A stretch of DNA of 35,243 bases from Prevotella sp. (GTDB taxonomy: Bacteria > Bacteroidota > Bacteroidia > Bacteroidales > Bacteroidaceae). Below are positions 1 through 7,128 of the stretch, one piece after another. Each line of letters begins with the position of its first letter. The first letter of the stretch is position 1. Below the pieces are notes generated by a model. It searched no databases. It was not told the DNA's origin and saw only the letters and a list, made by a program, of their open reading frames with translations. The DNA lies in the NCBI GenBank assembly GCA_016285075.1, contig JAEEQB010000051.1, positions 1 through 35,243 on the forward strand, in the 5' to 3' direction. The position numbers and the translations under genes were made by a program.

Positions 1-53
1 GTTGAGCAAAAACGTATTTGTCCTGGAACATGGCAGTCAATTGTATTTGGCTG

Positions 54-61
54 CAAAGTTA
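54..61 (-). promoter_or_regulatory. possible -7 box for a gene left of the window
   Basis: On the minus strand this reads TAACTTTG, which fits the Bacteroidota -7 consensus TAnnTTTG. It would direct transcription leftwards out of the window. I see no good TTTG -33 element at the expected 19-21 base spacing, so this is a weak call. The rest of 1-275 shows no credible gene. Confidence 0.3.
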
Positions 62-275
62 CAAAATCAAGTCCGTTTCATTCTAAAAAACAGCTTAATA
101 GACTGAATTTCAATTATTTCAAAGAGCAATTAGTCCACTTTAACGGGACAGTAGTGATAAAGAGTAAAAAGTGAAAATGTTTTTCTCGCTACCACAAATT
201 ATGGCCACCTAATAATTGATAGCTAATAAAATGAAGTGACGTTTTTCTGTTATAATAAAAGAACCGTCCTAGGCA

Positions 276-725
276 TCAAATATAGTACCCTATCCTGATG
301 TAGTGTCTGGGCTTGGCAGTGGGGGTCCACGATATGTGGAGCCAGCCGTTGCCAGTGAGCAGCTGGTCGGTATAGGGGTTGGACTTGAGCAGCGACACCA
401 GCCTGCCGAACTGTGTCGGGTCCTGGGGGCGTATGTCGGCAGCCTGACCTTTCAGGTGCTGGGAGTTCTTGACACCACCCACCTGGCGGTTTACAGCCTC
501 GTTGCGATAGCCAGAGTTGATGATGATGGGACCAACCACCTTGCGGGCAGGTTCCAGCAGATGGCGGCAGCCGTATGCCAGGTTGCCTATGACCTGCACA
601 GTGGGGATGTTGCCCGGGTGCCTGTCCAGGCCGAGAAATTCACTGAGCATGAAATGAGGGGAAAGTCTGATGTCGTTCATGGTGTCACTGGGTTTTACGT
701 TTGTTGATAGCTTGATGTCGTTCAT
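276..725 (-). CDS. M15-type (Peptidase_M15_3-like) peptidase, endolysin-like
   Basis: Small zinc D,D- or L,D-peptidase of the type found in phage endolysins and in Bacteroidota lysis-like cassettes; it would cut peptidoglycan stem peptides. Visible motifs are SGYR (71-74), SQHLKGQAAD with H90 and D97, and WLHIS with H130. These give the expected His/Asp/His zinc set of the M15 fold. The length of 149 residues suits a single-domain enzyme with no cell-wall binding domain and no signal peptide, so export would need a holin or lysis. It is the last gene of a leftward cassette and starts 10 bases after the holin-like gene. The first 15 codons are a near-duplicate of the next ones (MNDIKLS versus MNDIRLS), so the ancestral start may be the internal ATG at 680; members of the family usually begin with NDIxLSPHFxLxEF. 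Family confident; biological role inferred. Confidence 0.85.
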   Translation of the reverse strand: MNDIKLSTNVKPSDTMNDIRLSPHFMLSEFLGLDRHPGNIPTVQVIGNLAYGCRHLLEPARKVVGPIIINSGYRNEAVNRQVGGVKNSQHLKGQAADIRPQDPTQFGRLVSLLKSNPYTDQLLTGNGWLHISWTPTAKPRHYIRIGYYI

Positions 726-730
726 GGTGT
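668..730 (-). repeat. 18-bp direct repeat duplicating the start of the M15 gene
   Basis: The same 18 bases occur at 668-685 and 713-730, 45 bases (15 codons) apart. Each copy contains an ATG followed by AACGACATC, so the translation start has been duplicated in frame. Confidence 0.8.
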
Positions 731-735
731 GTTCT

Positions 736-939
736 TTAATTCTTGATTTTCAATGTTCTTACGTATTGGTCGAGTCCGAAGATGGAGCCTGCCAGCAGGA
801 ATGACTGTGCCACGTAATACAGCAGCCCCGATGCCACGTCGTTGATTTCGAGCACCTGATAGGTCACCAGCGCAATGCTGCTTACGATGAGCAGCACTGC
901 ACATGTGTACTGGGAGATTTTGAAGCCTTTGTGTTCCAT
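736..939 (-). CDS. small two-helix membrane protein, holin-like
   Basis: A 67-residue protein with a short charged N-terminus, hydrophobic helix 1 at about residues 11-30, a polar turn (EIND), helix 2 at about 36-56, and a basic C-terminal tail (RTLKIKN). Size, topology and position directly before a peptidoglycan peptidase resemble phage holins, which release an endolysin through the inner membrane. I do not recognise the family by sequence, so the holin role is inferred from context. The ATG at 939 lies 19 bases after the smalltalk stop, and the stop lies 10 bases before the peptidase start, so the three genes are probably one transcript. Confidence 0.7.
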   Translation of the reverse strand: MEHKGFKISQYTCAVLLIVSSIALVTYQVLEINDVASGLLYYVAQSFLLAGSIFGLDQYVRTLKIKN

Positions 940-958
940 GGTCTTTTTCCGTTGGTTT

Positions 959-1048
959 TTACAGTACCGTGGCTCCGCCGGCTGCTCCGAGGATGAGGGT
1001 GATGACGTAGCTGATGGTCTGAAGAATCATCTTTACTGTTTTGCTCAT
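959..1048 (-). CDS. smalltalk protein (29-residue membrane peptide)
   Basis: A 29-codon ORF translating to MSKTVKMILQTISYV followed by ITLILGAAGGATVL. It has a short basic N-terminus and one hydrophobic helix (about 8-25) ending in a small-residue AAGGA segment. This matches the pattern of the Bacteroidota 'smalltalk' peptides that typically sit between an HU-like protein gene and an amidase or peptidase gene. Function is unknown; being a single short helix, it could act in the membrane with the neighbouring holin-like protein. A clear promoter lies about 80 bases upstream, making this the first gene of the leftward cassette. Confidence 0.8.
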   Translation of the reverse strand: MSKTVKMILQTISYVITLILGAAGGATVL

Positions 1049-1128
1049 AATGTCCTGTGTTTTAAATGGTGAATAAATAAGTTAATTGGTTGTGGTTCAT
1101 CACATTGTGCATTCTCTTAATGACTATG

Positions 1129-1160
1129 CAAAGGTACAAAAAATAATCGAGACCACCAAA
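1129..1160 (-). promoter_or_regulatory. promoter of smalltalk/holin/peptidase cassette
   Basis: On the minus strand TTTG (1157-1160), a 20-base spacer, then TACCTTTG (1129-1136). This is a full match to the Bacteroidota sigma-ABfr consensus TTTG-N19-21-TAnnTTTG and points towards the smalltalk start at 1048. Confidence 0.7.
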
Positions 1161-1323
1161 TTTTCCGGCAAGAAAACATCGCGGAAAACTATAAAAAATC
1201 GCCCTCTTTTCAGGCAGCGTTGGGGGCCCCTCAACTATATATGTTTTTCATCTCGGAGCCTCTTCAAATGCTTGTTCTCTATTCGGAGCCTTGGTTGTCG
1301 TTTTATAGCCGGTAGGGGAGAGT

Positions 1324-1524
1324 TATATTGCAATATTGCATATTGCATTTGTTTTTTTCGGTCAATAGGAGAATGTGGGTTAATGAATGTTAAATTATAG
1401 TATAAGTAATTATATAAGTAATTGATTATTAATATATTATATATTATTATTATATATATACTATAATGTTTTATCTTTTTCTCACCTTCCAAAAAGTAAA
1501 TTCAATATGCAATATTGCAATATA
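1324..1524. repeat. long inverted repeat flanking a 157-bp AT-rich spacer
   Basis: Bases 1324-1345 are the exact reverse complement of 1503-1524 (22/22). With one mismatch the match extends inward to 1324-1350 and 1498-1524 (26/27). Each arm contains the perfect 12-bp palindrome TGCAATATTGCA (1329-1340 and 1508-1519). The arms could be recombination sites of an invertible segment or operator sites. No target-site duplication or transposase is visible. Confidence 0.85.
1394..1467. repeat. nested 11-bp inverted repeat in AT-rich core
   Basis: ATTATAGTATA at 1394-1404 is the exact reverse complement of 1457-1467. Between them lies almost pure A/T with TATATATA runs. It sits inside the larger inverted repeat but is not exactly concentric with it (centres 1430.5 and 1424). 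Confidence 0.7.
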
Positions 1525-1708
1525 GCGTGTTGATTCCCCCTCCTGTGCACCGCTGCTCACCTGCCGCTAAACCTCCGCTTTACCATAATGAAAAGGCAGG
1601 ATTAATTGCGGTAAACCCGCAGGAGGGGGCTGATGGCAAGGGGAGGAAGTATTGTTGGTTAAATTATCTTAATAACACAGATTTCCATAGAAAATAATTC
1701 CAAGAAAA

Positions 1709-1740
1709 CTTGTGTATATGGAACAATTTTCGTAATTTTG
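1709..1740 (+). promoter_or_regulatory. promoter of HU-HIG gene
   Basis: CTTG (1709-1712), a 20-base spacer, then TAATTTTG (1733-1740) fit the Bacteroidota -33/-7 promoter. The start codon at 1905 implies a long 5' leader of roughly 155-160 bases. Confidence 0.6.
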
Positions 1741-1904
1741 TATCGTCATTGAGAGGGATGGAAAAAGCGCGCATTCAGACCTCCGACCTCGGAAATCACA
1801 GGGCTTGGAAGCCGGTGGATGAGAGGGTAGACACGCGGGAAGAGGCGACCCGCAAACTCCAAAGTTCGCCTTAGTAATAGTAATACCATTAAAACACAAA
1901 AGTT

Positions 1905-2507
1905 ATGGCAGTAAGAAAGATTGCAATGGTAGTGAACCTGCGACAGAACAAGAACGAGCAGGCTACCAACTACGGGAAGTGGTACCCCGAGGTCGACGAG
2001 AAGAAGCCTCTGGATCTGAAGGGTTTCTGTGCGCACATGACCGAGCACGGCAAGCTGGCCGACTATCAGGTGGTGGTGCTGGTGGTGCAGCAGGTGGTGG
2101 AGTGCATGAAGGAGCTGGTGCTGCAGGGCCAGCCGGTGAAGCTGGACGGGCTTGGCACGTTCGGACCTTCCATCGAGAGCGTGAAGAACGGTGCCCCGAG
2201 TGTGGAGGCAGCCATGGAGGCCGGGCTGGACAAGCTGGTGGAGGGTGTGCATATGATTTTCACCCCTGAGAACACCAAGGGCGAGCGCCTCACCTCCAGG
2301 GCCCTGAAGGAGGAGTGCGTGTTCGACGCTGGCTACGTGGTGGAGAGCGTGAAGAGCATTGTGGACGGCAAGGAGAAGCGCTTCCAGAACAAGACGCCCA
2401 TCAGCTTCATCCTGTCTCCTGCAGGAACCGGCGGCAACGGCGGTGGTGGCAACAGCGGAGGTGGCAGCGATACTCCTCCCGACAACCCTGGCACTGACGG
2501 CGACTAA
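1905..2507 (+). CDS. HU-family DNA-binding protein (HU-HIG type, Gly-rich tail)
   Basis: A 200-residue nucleoid-type protein of the extended HU group common in Bacteroidota. Residues 1-125 resemble the HU-like domain, with an alpha-helical dimerisation part and VKLDGLGTFGPSI at 78-90, the counterpart of the HU GFGTF turn before the DNA-binding arms. Residues 126-170 form a further mixed segment. Residues 172-200 are a disordered Gly/Asn/Ser/Asp tail (GGNGGGGNSGGGSD), the glycine-rich ending that defines the HIG class. Such genes typically sit beside smalltalk and amidase/peptidase genes; here that partner cassette is divergent rather than co-directional. Expected to bind DNA in the cytoplasm; its specific target is not known. 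Confidence 0.85.
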   Translation: MAVRKIAMVVNLRQNKNEQATNYGKWYPEVDEKKPLDLKGFCAHMTEHGKLADYQVVVLVVQQVVECMKELVLQGQPVKLDGLGTFGPSIESVKNGAPSVEAAMEAGLDKLVEGVHMIFTPENTKGERLTSRALKEECVFDAGYVVESVKSIVDGKEKRFQNKTPISFILSPAGTGGNGGGGNSGGGSDTPPDNPGTDGD

Positions 2508-2554
2508 CCAAGGAAGCAGCCGTAAGGGCAAACCGAAAGGGCAACTGAAAGAAG

Positions 2555-2599
2555 GAGCCGCGGTCCTCACTGAAAGGGGGGGGCGGCGGTTCTTTTTTT
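2555..2599 (+). terminator. intrinsic terminator after HU-HIG gene
   Basis: GAGCCGC (2555-2561) pairs with GCGGTTC (2586-2592) with one G-U pair, and a run of seven T follows (2593-2599). It lies about 50 bases after the HU stop codon. Confidence 0.65.
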
Positions 2600-2720
2600 G
2601 CTGTTACGGGGGCTGCCGGGTGGCTGGATGAAAGGCGCTATTGAGGGCGTTGACACGCGTGGGGTTCTACTTTTTATTCAAAAAAAGCTTTGATTGTCGT
2701 GGTATTTAAAGAAAAGTGTG

Positions 2721-2728
2721 TAACTTTG
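2721..2728 (+). promoter_or_regulatory. -7 box upstream of GH3 gene
   Basis: TAACTTTG matches TAnnTTTG. The -33 element is poor (TTG at 2694-2696, spacer 24). Its position shows that an in-frame GTG at 2716 cannot be the translation start, supporting the ATG at 2761. Confidence 0.45.
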
Positions 2729-2760
2729 TAGCCAAAAAGGAACCTAAGGCAAAAACTGAA

Positions 2761-5124
2761 ATGAAAAGAATGGTTTTGACGGCCCTCGCGGCCACAACAT
2801 GCATGATGACAATGAATGCACAACCCAAACTTTCGGCCACTAACATCGACGAAGTGATGAAGGCCATGACATTAGACGAAAAGGCCAGGCTGCTGGTCGG
2901 AGGTGCTAACAATTTCTTCGGCGACCAGGCTGTGGTGGGCGGAGAGGCTGACCTGGTGGCTGGTGCCGCGGGTACGTCGCCTGCCATCGCGAGGCTGGGT
3001 ATTCCTGCCACTGTGCTTACCGACGGCCCTGCTGGCGTGCGCATAGACCCTACGAGGAAGGGCACCACGCAGACCTACTATGCCACGGGATTCCCCATTG
3101 GCTCGTGCCTGGCTTCCACGTGGAACGAGGAACTGGTGACGAAGGTGGGCGAGGCCATTGGCAATGAGACCAAGGAGTATCGTTGTGACGTGATACTGGG
3201 CCCGGGCATGAACCTGCACCGCAACCCCCTCTGCGGACGCAACTTCGAGTATTATTCTGAAGACCCTTTCCTGACGGGAAAGATAGCTGCTGCCTACATC
3301 AACGGCGTGCAGAGCCAGGAGGTGGGTGTGTCGGCCAAGCATTTTGCCGTGAACTCACAGGAGACCGTGCGCACCAGTGTTGACGAGAGGCTGAGCCAGC
3401 GTGCCGCACGCGAGCTCTACCTGCGCGGATTTGAGATTGCCGTCCGTGAGAGCAACCCCTGGACCATCATGGCTTCGTACAACAAGATCAACGGCGAGTT
3501 CTCCATGGGCAACCACGACCTGCTGACCCGCATACTGCGCGACGACTGGGGCTACAAGGGCATAGTGATGACCGACTGGATAGGCATACGCCAGGGGCTG
3601 CCCACCATTGCCGAGGTGCATGCAGGCAACGACTTGATGGAGCCCGGACAGCCTGCTCAGGTGAAGGAGATAGTGGACGGTGTGAAGAACGGCAAGCTGA
3701 GCATGGAGGATGTGGACCGCAACGTGCGCCGCATGCTGGAGTACATTGTCAAGACACCCAGCTTCCGCCAGTATCCTGCCACCAACAAGCCCGACTTCAA
3801 GGCCCACGGTGCCATTACCCGCCAGAGTGCCTGCGAGGGTATAGTGCTGCTGAAGAACAACGGTGTGCTGCCCTGGAAGCCGCAGGCAGTGAAGACCGTT
3901 GCACTGTTTGGTGAGAACAGCTACAATTTCCTCTCGGGCGGTGTGGGCTCAGGATGTGTGCACACGCCCTATGTGGTGGACCTGGTCGAGGGTCTGAAGA
4001 ATGCCGGCATAGGCACGTCGGAGAAACTGACCGAAATCTACCGCAAGTACATTGACTTTGCCAAGGTGAAGTTCCAGGCCGAGCGCCATCCTGCCAAGTG
4101 GTTCCAGACGGAGGCCATGGGGCCGCAGAAGTATCCTGAGATAAGCATCTCGCCGCTGCTGATACAGAAGGAGGTGGGTGGTGCCGATGCCGCCATCATC
4201 ACCATAGGGCGTCAGGCAGGCGAGGGTATAGACCGTGACATTGCCACCGAGTTCAACATCATTGCCGAGGAACGTGCCCTCATCACCGATGTGTGCAATG
4301 TGTTCCATGCTGCAGGAAAGCCTGTCATCGTGGTCATCAACAGCGGCTCGGTCATTGAGACAGCCTCGTGGAGCAACTATCCCGATGCCATTGTCTGTGC
4401 ATGGCAGCCGGGCATGGAGGGAGGCAACAGCGTGGCCGACATCCTCACCGGCAAGGTATGTCCGTCGGGCAAGCTCACCATGACGTGGCCTGTAGCAGCT
4501 ACCGACCATCCGTCGACCAGCAATTTCCCCGGTCAGACAGATTTCTTCACCTTTGAGCAGATGGTGGGTGACAACCGTCCCATTCCCGGACACAGCTATA
4601 CCAACCACGACGAGGACATCTACGTGGGCTACCGCTATTTCGACACGTTCCAGAAGGCAGTGGCCTATCCCTTCGGCTTCGGGCTGAGCTACACCACCTT
4701 TGCCTTCAGCAATGCGAAGGTGAGGAACCTGAAGAATGAGACCATCGAGGTGACCGTCACCGTCAGGAACACTGGCAAGGTGAGCGGCAAGGAGGTGGCA
4801 CAGGTATATGTCACAGCCCCGAAGGGCAGCATAGAGAAGCCAGTGCACGAGCTGAAGGCATTTGCCAAGACCCGTGAGCTGAAGCCCGGCGAGCAGCAGG
4901 TGCTGACCATGCAGATACCCGTGAGGATGCTGGCATCGTTCGACGAGCAGAACTCACAGTGGCTTGCCGACGGCGGGCAGTATGACTTCCATGTAGGTGC
5001 CTCCAGCCGCGACATCCGCTGCACCGCCACTGTAAAGGTGAACGAGTATACCGAGAAGGTGAGCAACGCCCTGACACCCAAGGCCCGTCTGAATGTGCTG
5101 CGGGCAGAGGCTGGTGGTAAGTAG
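2761..5124 (+). CDS. GH3 beta-glucosidase-like glycoside hydrolase
   Basis: Retaining exo-glycosidase of family GH3, probably periplasmic, releasing terminal beta-linked glucose (or xylose) from oligosaccharides. With the ATG start the protein is 787 residues and opens with a signal peptide (MKRMVLTALAATTCMMTMNA). The N-terminal (alpha/beta)8 domain carries the conserved KH pair K193-H194 (SAKHFAVNSQ) and the nucleophile D272 in VMTDWIG. The second domain follows (EGIVLLKNNGVLP; later PSGKLTMTWP), and a C-terminal fibronectin III-like domain is seen near the end (KEVAQVYV, HELKAFAK). Length and order are normal for the BglX type. Stands alone downstream of its own -7 box; the exact sugar cannot be read from sequence. 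Confidence 0.93.
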   Translation: MKRMVLTALAATTCMMTMNAQPKLSATNIDEVMKAMTLDEKARLLVGGANNFFGDQAVVGGEADLVAGAAGTSPAIARLGIPATVLTDGPAGVRIDPTRKGTTQTYYATGFPIGSCLASTWNEELVTKVGEAIGNETKEYRCDVILGPGMNLHRNPLCGRNFEYYSEDPFLTGKIAAAYINGVQSQEVGVSAKHFAVNSQETVRTSVDERLSQRAARELYLRGFEIAVRESNPWTIMASYNKINGEFSMGNHDLLTRILRDDWGYKGIVMTDWIGIRQGLPTIAEVHAGNDLMEPGQPAQVKEIVDGVKNGKLSMEDVDRNVRRMLEYIVKTPSFRQYPATNKPDFKAHGAITRQSACEGIVLLKNNGVLPWKPQAVKTVALFGENSYNFLSGGVGSGCVHTPYVVDLVEGLKNAGIGTSEKLTEIYRKYIDFAKVKFQAERHPAKWFQTEAMGPQKYPEISISPLLIQKEVGGADAAIITIGRQAGEGIDRDIATEFNIIAEERALITDVCNVFHAAGKPVIVVINSGSVIETASWSNYPDAIVCAWQPGMEGGNSVADILTGKVCPSGKLTMTWPVAATDHPSTSNFPGQTDFFTFEQMVGDNRPIPGHSYTNHDEDIYVGYRYFDTFQKAVAYPFGFGLSYTTFAFSNAKVRNLKNETIEVTVTVRNTGKVSGKEVAQVYVTAPKGSIEKPVHELKAFAKTRELKPGEQQVLTMQIPVRMLASFDEQNSQWLADGGQYDFHVGASSRDIRCTATVKVNEYTEKVSNALTPKARLNVLRAEAGGK

Positions 5125-5222
5125 AATGTGTGACAGGAGTGTTGTTGAAGCGATGGCCCCAGCAAGCGACCCGACGTTGGGGCAAATGTCGATGACTTCC
5201 AAATGTAATCAATCATAAAGAA

Positions 5223-7061
5223 ATGTTCATGAAAAAACTGCTCTATCCGCTTCTTCTCTGCGTGGCAGCCCTCGTGGCAGCCTATGTGGTGATGGTCTCT
5301 TACGAGTCGTACTACATGGCACATGTCGAGAAGCTGAGCCTGTTCCTCTATACATCCCAATTCCTCAGTCAGAAGCTGGTCGTTGCCGGTGGCATGCTCA
5401 GTTACGTGGGAGCCTGGCTGACACAGTTCCTCTACGTGCCCTGGCAGGGAGCGCTTGCCGTGTGCGTGCTCTGTGGCTTGCTGATGTTGGTCATGCAGCA
5501 GGCCTTCCGCTTGTCCTACCTGTGGGCACCCCTGCTGCTGGCACCCCTGGCAGCCGTGCTGATGAGCGACTTCATGCTGGGCTACTGGGTCTATCTGATC
5601 AAGATGCCGGGCTATTTCTTCGGCTTGTCAGTAGGCAGCATCACGGGCTTGCTGGCTGTGTGGGTCTTTCGTCTGCTCATAGGGCGTCACTGGTGGCTGC
5701 GGGCTGTGTGGATGGTGCTGGCGGGTGCGGTGCTCTATCCCCTTGTGGGGTGCTACGGGCTGGCGGCTCTGGTGCTGATGACGGCCATGGAGTGGCGTCT
5801 CTCTGCTGCCTCCATCGCCCAGAAAGCCATGCTCACGACGGTGGCAGTGGTGGTGGTGCTGGCGGTGCCCCTGGTGTGCTATCGCTATGTCTACGACCAG
5901 ACACCCATTGAGAGTATATGGTGGTGCGGCATCCCCTTGTTTGCCCAGGGCGACCAGACGTTCGGCGAATATTACCTGCCTTACTACCTCATGCTTGGAG
6001 CCTGCCTCCTGGCCGTGTTCCTTCCTGTACCACGGAAGGAGCAGAAAAAGGGCAAGGCACTGCGGTGGGCAACGGCGGGTGCCGGCATTGTCCTGGGTGC
6101 TGCCCTGGTGTATGTGTGTAATGAGCACTGGTACAGGGACGAGAACTTCCACAAGGAAATCCAGATGGAAGCCGCTGTCGAGGAATGCGACTGGGACGAG
6201 GTGTTGGGCCTGGCTGCCACTGCCAGTAATCCCACACGTCAGATAGTGCTCTACAAATACCTGGCGCTGTTCAAGTCGGGTCGCATAGGCAAGGAGATGT
6301 ACGACCTGCCCGATGGCGGTGCACTGCCTGACTGTCCTGCCGTGCTTCACCTGGTGCAGCTGGGCGGGCAGCATCTGTATCTGCAGTATGGCATGCAGAA
6401 CTTCTGCTACCGCTGGTGCGTGGAGGATGGCGTGGAATTTGGCTGGAGAGCCAAGAACCTGCGTCTCATGCTGCGCTGCGCCCTGCTCAACCATGAGTGG
6501 AACCTGGCACAGAAGTTCATCGACATGCTCCGTCAGACACGTAACCATGCGCAGTGGGCTGAGGAGTATCAGCCCCTGGTGGGGCATCCCGAACTGATAG
6601 CCAAGCACAAGGAGCTGGGACCCATCACCCATGTCAAAGGCAGCTACAGCGTGCTGGCCAGCGACCAGTCGCTGATAGAGAAATTCATGCTCACCGTGTT
6701 GTCAAGCCACACTACCGACGACCCCATAGGGGCTGAGCTGGTGCTGGTGTCGGCCATTCAGCTGAAGGATATACAGGTGTTCTGGAGGGCTTTCAACCAA
6801 TATGCCATCACACATCCCGACGAACTCATGCCGCGTGTCTATCAGGAGGTGGCCTATCTTTACGGACATCTGGAGAACGGCGTCGACATCAGCCGCATGC
6901 CCTTCGAACAGTCGGTCAAGGACGACTACGAGGGGTTCATGGCACTGGGAGAAAAGTGCAAGGGAATGACCGAGGCACAGATGCGTAGCGTGTTCTATCC
7001 AAAGTATGGAAGGACCTTCTACTACAACTATTTCCTGGTGCGCGGACTGAGAACGTATTAA
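5223..7061 (+). CDS. DUF6057-like polytopic membrane protein
   Basis: A 612-residue protein whose first half (about residues 5-290) is a series of eight to ten hydrophobic helices, including a GYWVYLIKMPGYFFGL segment. The second half (about 300-612) is soluble and helical with a TPR-like feel (CDWDEVLGLAATASNPTRQIVLYKYLALF). I associate this layout with the Bacteroidota family DUF6057, of unknown function, often found next to a TolB-like PD40 protein exactly as here (67-base gap, same strand). The two are likely co-transcribed and may work as a membrane plus periplasmic pair. A second ATG at 5229 (MKKLLYPLL) would also serve as start. Confidence 0.75.
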   Translation: MFMKKLLYPLLLCVAALVAAYVVMVSYESYYMAHVEKLSLFLYTSQFLSQKLVVAGGMLSYVGAWLTQFLYVPWQGALAVCVLCGLLMLVMQQAFRLSYLWAPLLLAPLAAVLMSDFMLGYWVYLIKMPGYFFGLSVGSITGLLAVWVFRLLIGRHWWLRAVWMVLAGAVLYPLVGCYGLAALVLMTAMEWRLSAASIAQKAMLTTVAVVVVLAVPLVCYRYVYDQTPIESIWWCGIPLFAQGDQTFGEYYLPYYLMLGACLLAVFLPVPRKEQKKGKALRWATAGAGIVLGAALVYVCNEHWYRDENFHKEIQMEAAVEECDWDEVLGLAATASNPTRQIVLYKYLALFKSGRIGKEMYDLPDGGALPDCPAVLHLVQLGGQHLYLQYGMQNFCYRWCVEDGVEFGWRAKNLRLMLRCALLNHEWNLAQKFIDMLRQTRNHAQWAEEYQPLVGHPELIAKHKELGPITHVKGSYSVLASDQSLIEKFMLTVLSSHTTDDPIGAELVLVSAIQLKDIQVFWRAFNQYAITHPDELMPRVYQEVAYLYGHLENGVDISRMPFEQSVKDDYEGFMALGEKCKGMTEAQMRSVFYPKYGRTFYYNYFLVRGLRTY

Positions 7062-7128
7062 CGGCAGCATATACCCCCCCCTGAATGAAAACGGAAAAAG
7101 GATCAATGAGAAAGAGAGAGAGTAGGAT

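Larger units (their letters stand above)
1049..1904. other. 856-bp divergent intergenic region with inverted repeat
   Basis: No convincing gene; the ORFs that exist here are low-complexity Ile/Tyr/Asn strings from AT-rich DNA. It holds a leftward promoter (1129-1160), a rightward promoter (1709-1740), a 22-bp perfect inverted repeat (1324-1345 with 1503-1524) and a nested 11-bp inverted repeat around a run of almost pure A/T at about 1390-1467. Confidence 0.7.

Noticed and set aside
130..155. Sequence with GTCC...GGGAC resembling an insertion-sequence end
   Set aside because: Only a short imperfect dyad; no transposase, partner end or target duplication in the window.
303..707. 134-codon rightward ORF
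   Set aside because: Antisense to the M15 peptidase, whose zinc motifs are clear; no recognisable protein features.
1235..1492. 85-codon leftward ORF in the divergent region
   Set aside because: Translation is an Ile/Tyr/Asn string from A/T-only DNA and crosses one arm of the inverted repeat.
2716..2760. GTG start giving a 15-residue longer GH3 protein
   Set aside because: The -7 promoter box (2721-2728) lies inside it and the signal peptide begins at the ATG 2761.
5156..5183. GCCCCA/TGGGGC hairpin between GH3 and DUF6057-like genes
   Set aside because: Six-bp stem with a 16-base loop and no T tract; too weak to call a terminator.
5628..6632. 334-codon leftward ORF
   Set aside because: Shadow of the DUF6057-like gene, Gln/His-rich, a result of codon bias in the real frame.
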